Source of the DNA: Pedobacter caeni
GTDB taxonomy: Bacteria; Bacteroidota; Bacteroidia; Sphingobacteriales; Sphingobacteriaceae
Assembly: GCF_900129215.1 (NCBI RefSeq)
Contig: NZ_FQUQ01000004.1
Location: 1,015,013 to 1,079,012, forward strand
Length of the DNA: 64,000 nt
Direction of reading: 5' to 3'
The notes beneath the pieces were generated by a model that made no database searches, was not told where the DNA came from, and worked only from the letters and a program-made list of their open reading frames with translations. Of the stretch, positions 52,504 through 62,307 are shown in pieces; the first letter of the stretch is position 1; every line of letters begins with the position of its first letter. Position numbers and translations under genes: made by a program.

Positions 52504-55500
52504 ATGGAGAAAATTGAAATCTATAAACCCAAACATAAAATACGTTTTGTTACCGCTGCAGCCTTATTTGACGGACACGATGCAACAATCAATATCATGC
52601 GCCGGATCCTCCAGTCTTCAGGAGCTGAGGTGATACACCTGGGGCATAACCGCTCGGTTGATGAAGTGGTAAATTGTGCCATCCAGGAAGATGTACAAGG
52701 GATTGCCATGACTTCTTACCAGGGTGGGCATATTGAATATTTTAAATACATGTACGACCTGCTACAGGAACGTGGCGCTTCCCATATCAAGATCTTTGGT
52801 GGTGGTGGCGGAGTCATCCTCCCTTCCGAAATTGCAGAGTTGCAGGAATATGGTATTACCAGAATCTATTCTCCTGATGACGGACGTAAAATGGGCTTAC
52901 AAGGCATGATCAATAACATGCTGGAACAAACCGATTACATCACTACCACAACCCTGAACGGAGAGCTTAAATCTATCCCTCAAAAGAATGTAAAGAGCAT
53001 TGCCTCTGCCATTACGGTAGCTGAAAATGATCCGGAAGGAGCTCAGGCATTTGTAGATGAATTGAAGAAACTGACTTTAAAAAGCCAGGCTCCGGTACTG
53101 GGTATCACAGGAACCGGTGGTTCCGGTAAATCGTCTCTGGTAGATGAACTGGTCAGACGCTTCCTGATAGAGGTGAAAGATAAAACCATGGCCATCATCT
53201 CCGTAGACCCCTCCAAACGCAAAACAGGAGGTGCTTTATTGGGTGATAGAATCCGGATGAATGCCATCAATAACCCAAGGATCTATATGCGATCCCTGGC
53301 CACGAGACAAGCCAACCTGGCCTTATCTAAAAATGTACAGGAAAGTATAGACATCTGTAAAGCTGCCGGATATGACCTGATCATTGTGGAGACCTCCGGA
53401 ATTGGCCAGTCAGATACAGAGATTACAGAACATTGTGATGTTTCCCTTTATGTGATGACTCCTGAATTTGGAGCTGCAACCCAACTGGAAAAAATCGACA
53501 TGCTTGATTTTGCAGATCTGGTAGCCATCAATAAATTCGATAAACGTGGTGCTTTAGATGCGCTACGTGATGTCCGGAAGCAATATAAACGCAACCATAA
53601 CCTGTTTGATGCCAAGGATGACACGATTCCTGTTTTTGGAACAATGGCATCCCAGTTCAATGATCCTGGAATGAACAACCTCTTTACTGCCCTGATGGAC
53701 AAGATCAAAGAGAAAACAAAGGTTGATTTCAATGCACAAATGGAACTCACTTCAGAGCAATCTGAAAAGATATACATCATTCCGCCAGACAGGACCAGGT
53801 ATCTCGCCGAGATTGCCGAGGCCAGTCAGACTTATAACGAATGGGTAGAAAAACAAAGTACCATTGCCAGAAAATTATACCAGCTTCAGGGGGTAATCCA
53901 ACTGTCTAAAGAGCAGAAACTGATTAAAGATATTCCGGCAACCGAAAACATTGGGGATGCCTTACAGGACATCTATCAACATCTGGAAGAACAACTTGAT
54001 GGGGAATGCAGAAGGTTACTTCGTCAATGGCCGGAAACAAAGATCAAATACAAACAGGAATTCTTTGTTTACAAGGTAAGGGATAAAGAGATCAGACAAC
54101 CTTTGTTTTATGAGTCTTTATCCAAACTTCAAATCCCTAAAGTATCCCTTCCCCGCTATGAAGACTGGGGGGATATCTTACGCTGGTTGTTAACAGAGAA
54201 CGTTCCTGGAGAGTTCCCTTATGCCGCAGGAGTATTCCCGCTAAAACGTGATGGAGAAGATCCAACCAGGATGTTTGCCGGCGAAGGTGGCCCGGAAAGG
54301 ACCAACAAAAGGTTTCACTATGTGTCTTTAGGTCAGCCTGCACATCGTTTATCTACCGCATTCGACTCAGTTACCTTGTATGGGGAAGATCCACACATCA
54401 GGCCGGATATTTATGGTAAAATCGGAAACTCGGGGGTAAGTATTGCCACCATAGACGATGCCAAGAAATTATACTCCGGTTTTGACCTTTGTGCGCCTTC
54501 CACTTCAGTATCCATGACCATCAATGGCCCTGCACCGATGTTGCTGGGTTTCTTTATGAATGCAGCTATCGATCAGCAATGCGAGAAATACATCATCGAA
54601 CATGAGCTTCAGGAAGAAACAGAGGCTAAAATTGCCGCCCTGTATAAATCCAAAGGAATAGAAAGACCAAGTTATAGTGGTGGTCTTCCGGAGGGCAATA
54701 ATGGCTTAGGGCTAATGTTGCTTGGTGTAACCGGTGATCAGGTATTACCTGCTGATGTTTACGCCAAAATCAGGGCGTACGCGATCAGTACTGTAAGGGG
54801 GACTGTTCAGGCTGACATCCTGAAAGAAGATCAGGCCCAAAATACCTGCATCTTCTCCACAGAGTTCGCCTTAAGAATGATGGGAGATATCCAGAACTAC
54901 TTCATCACTGAAAAAGTACGGAACTTTTATTCCGTGTCGATCTCAGGGTATCACATTGCCGAAGCTGGTGCCAACCCTATTTCGCAACTGGCCTTTACCT
55001 TAAGCAATGGGTTTACCTTTGTAGAGTATTACCTGAGCAGAGGAATGAATATTGATGATTTCGCCCCTAACCTCTCCTTTTTCTTCTCCAATGGAATTGA
55101 TCCGGAGTATTCAGTTATCGGCCGTGTTGCCAGAAGAATCTGGGCTAAAGCCATCAAGAACAAATACAAAGGAAATGACCGTTCGCAAAAATTAAAATAC
55201 CATATCCAGACTTCGGGTCGTTCCTTACATGCCCAGGAGATCGACTTTAATGATATCCGCACCACATTACAGGCTTTGTATGCGATCTATGACAACTGTA
55301 ATTCCCTGCATACCAATGCTTATGATGAAGCCATTACCACACCTACAGAAGAATCTGTACGCAGGGCGATGGCCATCCAGCTGATCATTAACAGGGAATT
55401 GGGATTGGCAAAAAATGAAAATCCTTTACAAGGTGCCTTTATTATAGAAGACCTGACGGATTTAGTTGAAGAAGCTGTTTTGCTTGAATTTAAACGAATT

Positions 55501-55896
55501 AACGACAGAGGTGGCGTACTGGGCGCTATGGAAACGATGTATCAACGTGGTAAGATCCAGGAAGAAAGTCTGTATTATGAAACACTGAAACATACTGGTG
55601 AATATCCTATTGTAGGAGTAAATACCTTCCTGAATAAAAATGGTTCTCCAACCATTGTTCCGGGTGAAGTAATCCGTGCTACAGAAGAAGAAAAACAATA
55701 TCAGATTACAGCATTAAAAGCCTTCCAGGAAAGAAATGCAGATAAGACGGCAATTGCATTGAGAAAACTGCAAAAGTCTGCTATCGCAGGTGATAACATC
55801 TTTGAAGAACTGATGGAAGTTTGTAAGATCTGTTCATTGGGACAAATATCAAATGCCTTATACGAAGTAGGTGGACAGTACAGAAGAAATATGTAA
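52504..55896 (+). CDS. icmF: Fused isobutyryl-CoA mutase/GTPase IcmF
   Basis: Coenzyme B12-dependent mutase interconverting isobutyryl-CoA and n-butyryl-CoA, fused to its G-protein chaperone. The 1130-residue protein begins with a B12 domain carrying DGHD (Asp23-Asp26; His25 is the cobalt ligand). It continues with a MeaB-like GTPase (P-loop GITGTGGSGKSS at about 200-211), a linker, and the C-terminal mutase barrel (about 570-1130). The single-chain order B12-GTPase-mutase marks IcmF rather than methylmalonyl-CoA mutase. No B12 riboswitch was seen in the 143 bp before it. Confidence 0.96.
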   Translation: MEKIEIYKPKHKIRFVTAAALFDGHDATINIMRRILQSSGAEVIHLGHNRSVDEVVNCAIQEDVQGIAMTSYQGGHIEYFKYMYDLLQERGASHIKIFGGGGGVILPSEIAELQEYGITRIYSPDDGRKMGLQGMINNMLEQTDYITTTTLNGELKSIPQKNVKSIASAITVAENDPEGAQAFVDELKKLTLKSQAPVLGITGTGGSGKSSLVDELVRRFLIEVKDKTMAIISVDPSKRKTGGALLGDRIRMNAINNPRIYMRSLATRQANLALSKNVQESIDICKAAGYDLIIVETSGIGQSDTEITEHCDVSLYVMTPEFGAATQLEKIDMLDFADLVAINKFDKRGALDALRDVRKQYKRNHNLFDAKDDTIPVFGTMASQFNDPGMNNLFTALMDKIKEKTKVDFNAQMELTSEQSEKIYIIPPDRTRYLAEIAEASQTYNEWVEKQSTIARKLYQLQGVIQLSKEQKLIKDIPATENIGDALQDIYQHLEEQLDGECRRLLRQWPETKIKYKQEFFVYKVRDKEIRQPLFYESLSKLQIPKVSLPRYEDWGDILRWLLTENVPGEFPYAAGVFPLKRDGEDPTRMFAGEGGPERTNKRFHYVSLGQPAHRLSTAFDSVTLYGEDPHIRPDIYGKIGNSGVSIATIDDAKKLYSGFDLCAPSTSVSMTINGPAPMLLGFFMNAAIDQQCEKYIIEHELQEETEAKIAALYKSKGIERPSYSGGLPEGNNGLGLMLLGVTGDQVLPADVYAKIRAYAISTVRGTVQADILKEDQAQNTCIFSTEFALRMMGDIQNYFITEKVRNFYSVSISGYHIAEAGANPISQLAFTLSNGFTFVEYYLSRGMNIDDFAPNLSFFFSNGIDPEYSVIGRVARRIWAKAIKNKYKGNDRSQKLKYHIQTSGRSLHAQEIDFNDIRTTLQALYAIYDNCNSLHTNAYDEAITTPTEESVRRAMAIQLIINRELGLAKNENPLQGAFIIEDLTDLVEEAVLLEFKRINDRGGVLGAMETMYQRGKIQEESLYYETLKHTGEYPIVGVNTFLNKNGSPTIVPGEVIRATEEEKQYQITALKAFQERNADKTAIALRKLQKSAIAGDNIFEELMEVCKICSLGQISNALYEVGGQYRRNM

Positions 55897-55920
55897 AATC
55901 CTCTTTATTTCTGGTATATA

Positions 55921-55953
55921 AAAAAAGCTCCGTCACAATGACGGAGCTTTTTT
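55921..55953. terminator. Bidirectional terminator between icmF and susD-type gene
   Basis: A perfect 15-bp stem (55921-55935 with 55939-55953) has a 3-base loop. The A6 and T6 ends make it usable from both strands. It separates two convergent genes. Confidence 0.94.
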
Positions 55954-55971
55954 ATGAAGATATAGATTCTT

Positions 55972-57594
55972 TTAAAAATTAGGTTTGTTGACATCCCACC
56001 ATAGTCTGGTACCTCCATGATCAGGTCCACCCAACAGCTGAAGCGCTTTTTGAACTTCAGCTCCGTTCGTAGAGTATTCGTTGGCCGGATAAGCCAGTCT
56101 TCTGATCTGAAGCTGTGTGTCTATCTTTCCGTTACTATTATTAGTGACCACAGTAAATAATTTAGGATAGCCCGTGCGACGGAATTCAGTCCAGGCCTCC
56201 TGCCCTTCCGGAAACATTGCCAGCCATTTTTGGGTAATGATCCGTTCCAGTTTACGTTCATTAGAGGCTGCAGCATCCCAGCTGATCGTAACTGTAGAAA
56301 CAGCAGGAGAATTATTCGCTGCATTTAAAGGGTCTACGTAAGCTTTGGGTAAGCTCGTTGCATCATCTTTATAATTTCCAGCCGTTACTCCCCATTGGTC
56401 CATGGAAGCCTGAATTCCAGTCTCATAGTTATTCTTCACATCACCTGCACCGGTCCAACCGCGTAATGCAGCTTCCGCTTTCAGAAAATATGCCTCGGCA
56501 GCAGTCATCATCCACATCGGTGAGTTCGGGCCAAAAGCAGTTGCTGAATTTAAGGTGGAAAACCCATTATAACCTGGTTTTGCGGTCACAGCTGCTCCTA
56601 TACGAATTCCTTTGTACTGACCAGGGAAAAGTTTATCAGTAGCTGGTGTTACATATTTAGGCAGGCGGGGATCATTATAGCCCGTCATATAAGACTCCAG
56701 GGATGCCCCCATAGAAATATCTGTCCAACTTGTGGCGATTACGTTTAGTGGGTTATGGTATCCACCACCAGAAATACCTGCATTATCCGCATTTGTAGTT
56801 AACAATCCACCATTAGATGGATCCAGTGCTTTTTGGCCTTGTGCCTGAGCAGTAGCCGGATCAACTTTTACGATGTGCATCGCTAAGCGCAATCTTAAGG
56901 AATTTGCCAGTTTAATCCATTTCGTATAATCCCCGCCATATACCAGATCATACTTTTGAAAAGGATTTTTTTCCATACTTGAATTCTGAGCAGCCGCTTT
57001 TACATACGTATTCAGGTTGGTAACTGCAGTATCCAGTTCCAGGAAGAATTGTTTGTAAATGTTTTGCTGACTATCATAAGGGGTAGAAATGATAGAAGTT
57101 CCTGATAAACTGTAAGCAATCGGTCCAAATTTATCTGTTAAGCGGCTAAAAGTTTCCACTTTAAGGATCAGGGCTACTCCCCAAAAATCAGGGAGTTTAG
57201 TTCTTGTTCCTGCTTGTCCGATGGTATTGATTGCAAATAACGAATTGGTATAAGAGACGATATATGATTGTCTGTTCCATCCATCCACCAGGTCATAATT
57301 CAGGTTATTAATATTGCCCCTGAAAGGATTCGGTGACATCATATAACCGGCATAACAATCTGCATTTAAGTTCTGGGTTAACTGATAATCGTTTTCCAGA
57401 CCAAAAATTGCACTTTGAATTCCAGGAAAGATCATCCCAACATGGTATTGATCTGAAGTAAAACCGGTGTTATCTGTATTGAACTTTTCAAAGTTTTTTG
57501 TACAACTGCTAAACGAAATTAACAGAAGGAAACATAAGACTGCCTGGCAGAACTTATATCCATGATGTACCATTAATATATAAGGAGTTTTCAT
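55972..57594 (-). CDS. SusD/RagB family outer-membrane lipoprotein
   Basis: Surface glycan-binding partner of the SusC-type transporter. The 540-residue protein has a lipoprotein signal with Cys31 (SFSSC), and resembles the SusD-like_2 subgroup (PF12771) with its alpha-helical TPR-like core. Segments include KLANSLRLRLAMHIV near residue 226 and MTAAEAYFLKAEAALRGW near 360. It is 25 bp downstream of the SusC gene. No glycoside hydrolase adjoins the pair here, so the substrate is unknown. Confidence 0.93.
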   Translation of the reverse strand: MKTPYILMVHHGYKFCQAVLCFLLLISFSSCTKNFEKFNTDNTGFTSDQYHVGMIFPGIQSAIFGLENDYQLTQNLNADCYAGYMMSPNPFRGNINNLNYDLVDGWNRQSYIVSYTNSLFAINTIGQAGTRTKLPDFWGVALILKVETFSRLTDKFGPIAYSLSGTSIISTPYDSQQNIYKQFFLELDTAVTNLNTYVKAAAQNSSMEKNPFQKYDLVYGGDYTKWIKLANSLRLRLAMHIVKVDPATAQAQGQKALDPSNGGLLTTNADNAGISGGGYHNPLNVIATSWTDISMGASLESYMTGYNDPRLPKYVTPATDKLFPGQYKGIRIGAAVTAKPGYNGFSTLNSATAFGPNSPMWMMTAAEAYFLKAEAALRGWTGAGDVKNNYETGIQASMDQWGVTAGNYKDDATSLPKAYVDPLNAANNSPAVSTVTISWDAAASNERKLERIITQKWLAMFPEGQEAWTEFRRTGYPKLFTVVTNNSNGKIDTQLQIRRLAYPANEYSTNGAEVQKALQLLGGPDHGGTRLWWDVNKPNF

Positions 57595-57619
57595 TGTTTC
57601 TTTTTTAAAATTGAATAAT

Positions 57620-60600
57620 CTATAGGGTAAGATTCAGGTTAAAACCAATGTTGCGTGTTGCCGGCTGACTAAATACGTCCACACCAGAAAGTCCATTACC
57701 TGTTGACATCGTAACGTCAGGATCAAAAGGAGCTTTTTTATGAAGGTATAAGAGGTTTCTTCCAATCAGAGAAATCCTTAAATTCTTCACAAATCCTTTA
57801 GTAAAAGGCAGGCTATATCCCAGAGATACTTCACGTAAACGAACTACTGTTGCGCTATAGACATAATTTTCCGTAATGCCATCACGCCCACCTACAGTAG
57901 TATACCATAATGTAGGGTCAACACTACTAATCGGAGCTCCTGTTGCAGCATTCACACCATTGATATTTACACTTCCCCTATCTCTTGCTTCTCCGGTAAC
58001 TTTAGATACTCCATAATCATCCAGTATAGCCTCTGTAAGAGAAAGCACCTGTCCGCCAAATTTCCCGTCTACCAGGAAACTCAGGCTGAAATTTTTATAG
58101 TCGAAACTATTGCTCCATCCCAATTGAAATTTAGGGTTAGGATTTCCCAGGTAATTAAACCCTTGATTCACCATTGGCTTTCCATCAGCACCGATTTTAA
58201 TCCGGCCCTGTTCATCACGTTGAAAGGTAACCCCATCAATATCACCAAAGGAACCTCCTGTAGTCAAAACTGATTCGTAATTATTGTTGCGGTTAGGTGT
58301 CAATACAAAACGGTTTATTCCATTTTTGGAATCTACATCAATTACTTTATTCTTATTGGCTGAACCGTTAAATGAGGTCGTCCAGTTAAAATTGCTGTTT
58401 TTAATAACATCATAGCCTAAGTTAAATTCGAAACCTGAATTTTGAATATCACCGGCATTCACATATCCCATCGAGAAGGTTGTGGTATAAGCTGGTATCA
58501 CCTGAATAAACTGATTCAAAGTATTCGACCGGTAATAGGTAAAACTGAAGCTTAACTTATTCTCCAGAAAACGAAGGTCTGCACCCAGCTCAAAAGAGTT
58601 TGTTTTCTCAGGTTTCAATTTAGGGAATGGCGCTACAGAGTTCAAAAGAACACCACCACCGATGAACATATGTGTTAAAGGTCTGGTCACATAAGGAGGA
58701 ACTGTATTTCCGACCTGTGCAAAAGTACCCCTGATTTTAGCATAACTGATCACTTCCGGTAAAGTTAGTGCCTGGTTCAAAATAACAGATAAACCAGCGG
58801 AAGGATAGAAGTAGGATTTATTTGGCGTAAAGGCCAGGTTTGAGGACCAGTCACTTCTTCCGGTAAGGGTCAGGAATGCCCAGTTTTTATAAGAAAAATT
58901 TGCACTTGCAAATAAAGACTGGATTTGACTGTGGTTATTAGGTAAAGTCAATGTCGGAGGACCTCCGGCAGCTGTTGCGATGTTTTCAGGTAAAAAGATA
59001 TTAGGAATTGTTAATCCTGGTTCCGTATAGGTGTTATTTGCATCCGGACCAGTCCGTGTTCCCACAACCTTAGAGTCTGTAATACTGGTTCCCAATACTC
59101 CATCTATTTTCAAATCAGATTCTCCCGGAACAGAAAAATTCAGTAATAAATCTGCATATTTTTGCTCAAGTGTCTGGTCACTCATGAGCAGCTGGCCATT
59201 TTTCTTAGCCAATACCGCATGTGTTCCCGCGTACAGACGCTGTTCAAATTTATCATTGGTCCGGTCAATACTTCCACGGGCCTGTAAGCTTAGCCAGTTG
59301 GTAAACTCATACTTTGCACTGGCGTTCAAAAGGATTCTGTTTCTTTTGGATTCGTTCAGATTCCTATTCAAAACCCACCATGGGTTTTGTTGTACATCCT
59401 GATCAAAAGGCCAGTTCTGAACCGGGGCACCGTTACCACCTACTACTGCAGGTAATTCGAATTGGTTTCTATAAGGAGAAAGATCCTTGCCTCTTGGAAA
59501 CAAATACAAACCAGTTAAGGGATTCAGGTATAAACCCATTCCAGGACTGTTTTGTATCGTCTGTGAAATATAGTTTACATTTCCATCAAGACTTAATTTG
59601 TTATCAAAAAACTTTGCACTCTCCCGAAGGTTAACATTATGCCTGGAAAGGTCGTTATTGGGTTGAGTTCCCCTGGCAGCAGTGTTCGAATAAGAGAAAT
59701 AGGTTTGTGCAGCTTCAGTACCACCGGAAAGGTTAATGGAATTCGTCCAGTTTCTTCCGGTTTGGAAAAAGGAGGATACATTATCAGCTGCGCCATTCAC
59801 CTTAGCACCCCAGCTGTCTGTTGCGCCGGCTTTGGTTTCTCCATAGCTATCCTGGAACTTCGGTTTGTAAGCTACCTGATCCAAGGTAAGCGAAGAAGAA
59901 TAATTGACGATTGTTTTTCCTGCTTTTCCTTTTTTTGTGGTGATCATGATGACACCATTCTGTGCCTGACTACCATATAAAGCCGAAGCGGAAGCTCCTT
60001 TTAATACCGTGATGTTTTCAATGTCGTCCGGATTCAGGTTTGAGATTCCATCTCCTCCATCCTGACTTGCACTAAGAGGCGTGGTTCCAGCTCCACCTTG
60101 TCCAACATTTGTTCCAAAAGTATTGGTAGGCTGGCCATTGCCATTGGAGCCATTGGAGATCGGCACTCCATCAATCACATATAAAGGCTGGTTGTTACCA
60201 CCAGCTGATTTATTACCCCTAAGGATGACTTTAGCGGAACCACCTACACCAGAAGCACTGGGAGAAATGGTTACCCCAGATATTTTACCGTTAAGAGAGT
60301 TCATCAGGTTATCACTTTTAACCTTGGTTAATTCAGATCCTGATAACTGCTGACTGGAATAGGTGATTGACTTTTCTGATTTCTTAATTCCGAGTGCAGT
60401 CACCACAACCTCACCAAGTTGTTGTGCATCTTCATCAAGAACGATATTTAATTGTTTGGAACTAATGGTGACTTCTTTTGTCGTGTATCCAAGATAGCTG
60501 ATCACCAATACATCGCCAATATTGGCTTGTATGCTGAATTTACCATTTCCATCTGCGGAAGTGCCAATTTTTGTTCCTTTAAGCAAAACATTAACACCTG

Positions 60601-60772
60601 CAAGAGGTTGGCCCTTGGCATCTTTTACGGTTCCGTTAATGGTTTCTGCTTTTTTTACGAGCTCGATCCCGGTCAAAGATCGAATTCTTAATGCACCATG
60701 ATTTGCAGTGGAAGCCAAAGCTCCCAGCGCAAGACAGGGCATTACTACGGTCAATAGTAATGATTTTTTCAT
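57620..60772 (-). CDS. SusC/RagA family TonB-linked transporter
   Basis: TonB-dependent outer-membrane importer of the SusC family. The 1050-residue protein has a signal peptide, a carboxypeptidase-regulatory-like domain (about residues 45-125, opening NGTVKDAKGQPLAGVNVLLKG), and a plug domain with GQPTNTFGTNVGQGGAG (about 130-280). A 22-strand barrel follows, ending GFNLNLTL. ELVKKAETINGTVKD, the short segment before the CTD-like domain, has no clear TonB box that I could assign. The gene follows the ROK regulator by 50 bp, so it may be in its regulon. Confidence 0.96.
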   Translation of the reverse strand: MKKSLLLTVVMPCLALGALASTANHGALRIRSLTGIELVKKAETINGTVKDAKGQPLAGVNVLLKGTKIGTSADGNGKFSIQANIGDVLVISYLGYTTKEVTISSKQLNIVLDEDAQQLGEVVVTALGIKKSEKSITYSSQQLSGSELTKVKSDNLMNSLNGKISGVTISPSASGVGGSAKVILRGNKSAGGNNQPLYVIDGVPISNGSNGNGQPTNTFGTNVGQGGAGTTPLSASQDGGDGISNLNPDDIENITVLKGASASALYGSQAQNGVIMITTKKGKAGKTIVNYSSSLTLDQVAYKPKFQDSYGETKAGATDSWGAKVNGAADNVSSFFQTGRNWTNSINLSGGTEAAQTYFSYSNTAARGTQPNNDLSRHNVNLRESAKFFDNKLSLDGNVNYISQTIQNSPGMGLYLNPLTGLYLFPRGKDLSPYRNQFELPAVVGGNGAPVQNWPFDQDVQQNPWWVLNRNLNESKRNRILLNASAKYEFTNWLSLQARGSIDRTNDKFEQRLYAGTHAVLAKKNGQLLMSDQTLEQKYADLLLNFSVPGESDLKIDGVLGTSITDSKVVGTRTGPDANNTYTEPGLTIPNIFLPENIATAAGGPPTLTLPNNHSQIQSLFASANFSYKNWAFLTLTGRSDWSSNLAFTPNKSYFYPSAGLSVILNQALTLPEVISYAKIRGTFAQVGNTVPPYVTRPLTHMFIGGGVLLNSVAPFPKLKPEKTNSFELGADLRFLENKLSFSFTYYRSNTLNQFIQVIPAYTTTFSMGYVNAGDIQNSGFEFNLGYDVIKNSNFNWTTSFNGSANKNKVIDVDSKNGINRFVLTPNRNNNYESVLTTGGSFGDIDGVTFQRDEQGRIKIGADGKPMVNQGFNYLGNPNPKFQLGWSNSFDYKNFSLSFLVDGKFGGQVLSLTEAILDDYGVSKVTGEARDRGSVNINGVNAATGAPISSVDPTLWYTTVGGRDGITENYVYSATVVRLREVSLGYSLPFTKGFVKNLRISLIGRNLLYLHKKAPFDPDVTMSTGNGLSGVDVFSQPATRNIGFNLNLTL

Positions 60773-60822
60773 TGTAAGTTAGTGGTTGGGTTAGGTTAAT
60801 AGAGTTGGGTTGATTGTTATGT

Positions 60823-62046
60823 TTATGTATTCATTTGAATTCTTTTAGTGTTTATAATTAATTTTTCCTGATTAAAGTTTTCCATCACCAATACAGCAGC
60901 ACCAATGATCTCTCCGTCAAAACCAAGTTCCGAAATGAGGATTTCTATGTTTGCTGCCAGCCTTGGGATACAATATTTATTTAATGCCAGCTGAATGGGA
61001 GCCATCATAATTTTACCGCCTTTTGCTCCTCTCCCGCTCAGTACAATCGTTTTTGGATTCATAATATGAATCAGAATAGCCAAAGCTTTACCGATCTTGT
61101 AGCCAGCATCAGAAAGCAATTCAATTACGAAGGGATCGCCTGTTGCTGCCACTTCAAAGATCGCATCCCCCATTAGTTTCAGCGGGTCATTAATCACCGA
61201 CTGCAACGTAGACAGACGGCCCTGTTTAATCCCTTCTTTTGCTTTCTCCACTACAACCAGCATAGATGCTTCTGCCTCAAGGCAACCTTGTTTTCCACAA
61301 ATACATAAAGCCCCATCCTCAAACAAAGGGATATGACTAAACTCTCCGGCAAAACCATCATAGCCTCTGAAGACCTCACCTTTAACGATCATGCCCAGAC
61401 CAATTCCCCAGCCCAGGTTAATCACCATTACTTCTTCCTGAGTTTTTGCAACACCAAATTTCTGTTCAGCCAAAGCGATCACACTGGAATCATTTGCTAC
61501 GTAAGCAGGTAAACCGGTAGCCTTAAAAATATAATCGTTCAGACTCTGCCCCTGCGCATCCAGATAGGAATAATTGATTCCCTGTTCCGCGCTCACAAAA
61601 CCGGGCATTCCTATTCCTATGCCCAGGATCCGTTCCTTCTCAATTCCAGTTCTTAAAATATAAGCATTGATGTATTCAATCAATTTATCCAGTGCGATGG
61701 CATTATTATTCAACAGCAGTTCTACCATCTCTACTTCGGCAACAGGTTTGTTGTTTAGATCAACGATGGTAATTCTGGTCGAAAGTTGATCCATCGCAAT
61801 CGCCATAATGTACATGGCATCAGGTTTAACAGCATAAGTCAAAGGTCTCCTCCCACCACTGGAAGGGGCATAGCCTACTTCCAGTACAAATCCTTCCTCA
61901 ATCAGCTCATTGATAGCTTTCATTATAATTGGCAAGCTTCTACCAAAAAGGGTACTTAGTTCTGCACATGAAAGAGCATTTTCATAGTAAAGCTTCTTTA
62001 AAATCTCGCTTTTCAACTCTGATGCTTTTACAAGTTTAATCTTCAT
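60823..62046 (-). CDS. ROK family transcriptional regulator (NagC/XylR-like)
   Basis: A 407-residue regulator with an N-terminal winged helix (about residues 15-65, ENALSCAELSTLFGRSLPIIMKAINELIEEGFVLEVGY) and a ROK sugar-kinase-like domain (about 85-395). The ROK zinc-type motif CICGKQGCLEAEAS is near residue 250. It is probably a sugar-responsive repressor. It is the first gene of a leftward unit with susC and susD type genes, so it likely controls their sugar uptake. The effector is unknown. Confidence 0.93.
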   Translation of the reverse strand: MKIKLVKASELKSEILKKLYYENALSCAELSTLFGRSLPIIMKAINELIEEGFVLEVGYAPSSGGRRPLTYAVKPDAMYIMAIAMDQLSTRITIVDLNNKPVAEVEMVELLLNNNAIALDKLIEYINAYILRTGIEKERILGIGIGMPGFVSAEQGINYSYLDAQGQSLNDYIFKATGLPAYVANDSSVIALAEQKFGVAKTQEEVMVINLGWGIGLGMIVKGEVFRGYDGFAGEFSHIPLFEDGALCICGKQGCLEAEASMLVVVEKAKEGIKQGRLSTLQSVINDPLKLMGDAIFEVAATGDPFVIELLSDAGYKIGKALAILIHIMNPKTIVLSGRGAKGGKIMMAPIQLALNKYCIPRLAANIEILISELGFDGEIIGAAVLVMENFNQEKLIINTKRIQMNT

Positions 62047-62078
62047 AAAAAATTGTTTGTTTAATAAACTTAATAAAA

Positions 62079-62111
62079 TATTTTAATATGTTACCAATTA
62101 ATATTAAAATA
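62079..62111 (-). promoter_or_regulatory. Inverted repeat operator candidate upstream of the ROK gene
   Basis: An 11-bp perfect inverted repeat (62079-62089 with 62101-62111) has an 11-bp spacer. Its arms are AT-rich (TATTTTAATAT). It lies 33-65 bp before the ROK ATG. The layout resembles NagC/Mlc operators, so it may be the regulator's own site. Confidence 0.55.
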
Positions 62112-62250
62112 ATTCAATTATTTGTATGAAAAACTCTAATTATGAACACAACTATACATAGTTATACACATATATCAAGAAGAATGCACAAGAAATACCA
62201 GAAAATGAAGTACTACAAAAGGTTGAAAGGACAACTGAAAAATAGGCTAT

Positions 62251-62290
62251 AACAGAAAAGCCCGGATAAAACTATCCGGGCTTTTCTGTT
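62251..62290. terminator. Terminator of the desaturase gene
   Basis: A perfect 18-bp stem (62251-62268 with 62273-62290) with a 4-base loop lies 17 bp downstream of the desaturase stop on the minus strand. It also separates that gene from the ROK gene. Confidence 0.9.
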
Positions 62291-62307
62291 ATGATAAGAA
62301 GTGTATA

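Noticed and set aside
55972..60772. A full polysaccharide utilisation locus
   Set aside because: Only the SusC/SusD pair and a ROK regulator are present; no glycoside hydrolase, sulfatase or lyase adjoins them in this window.
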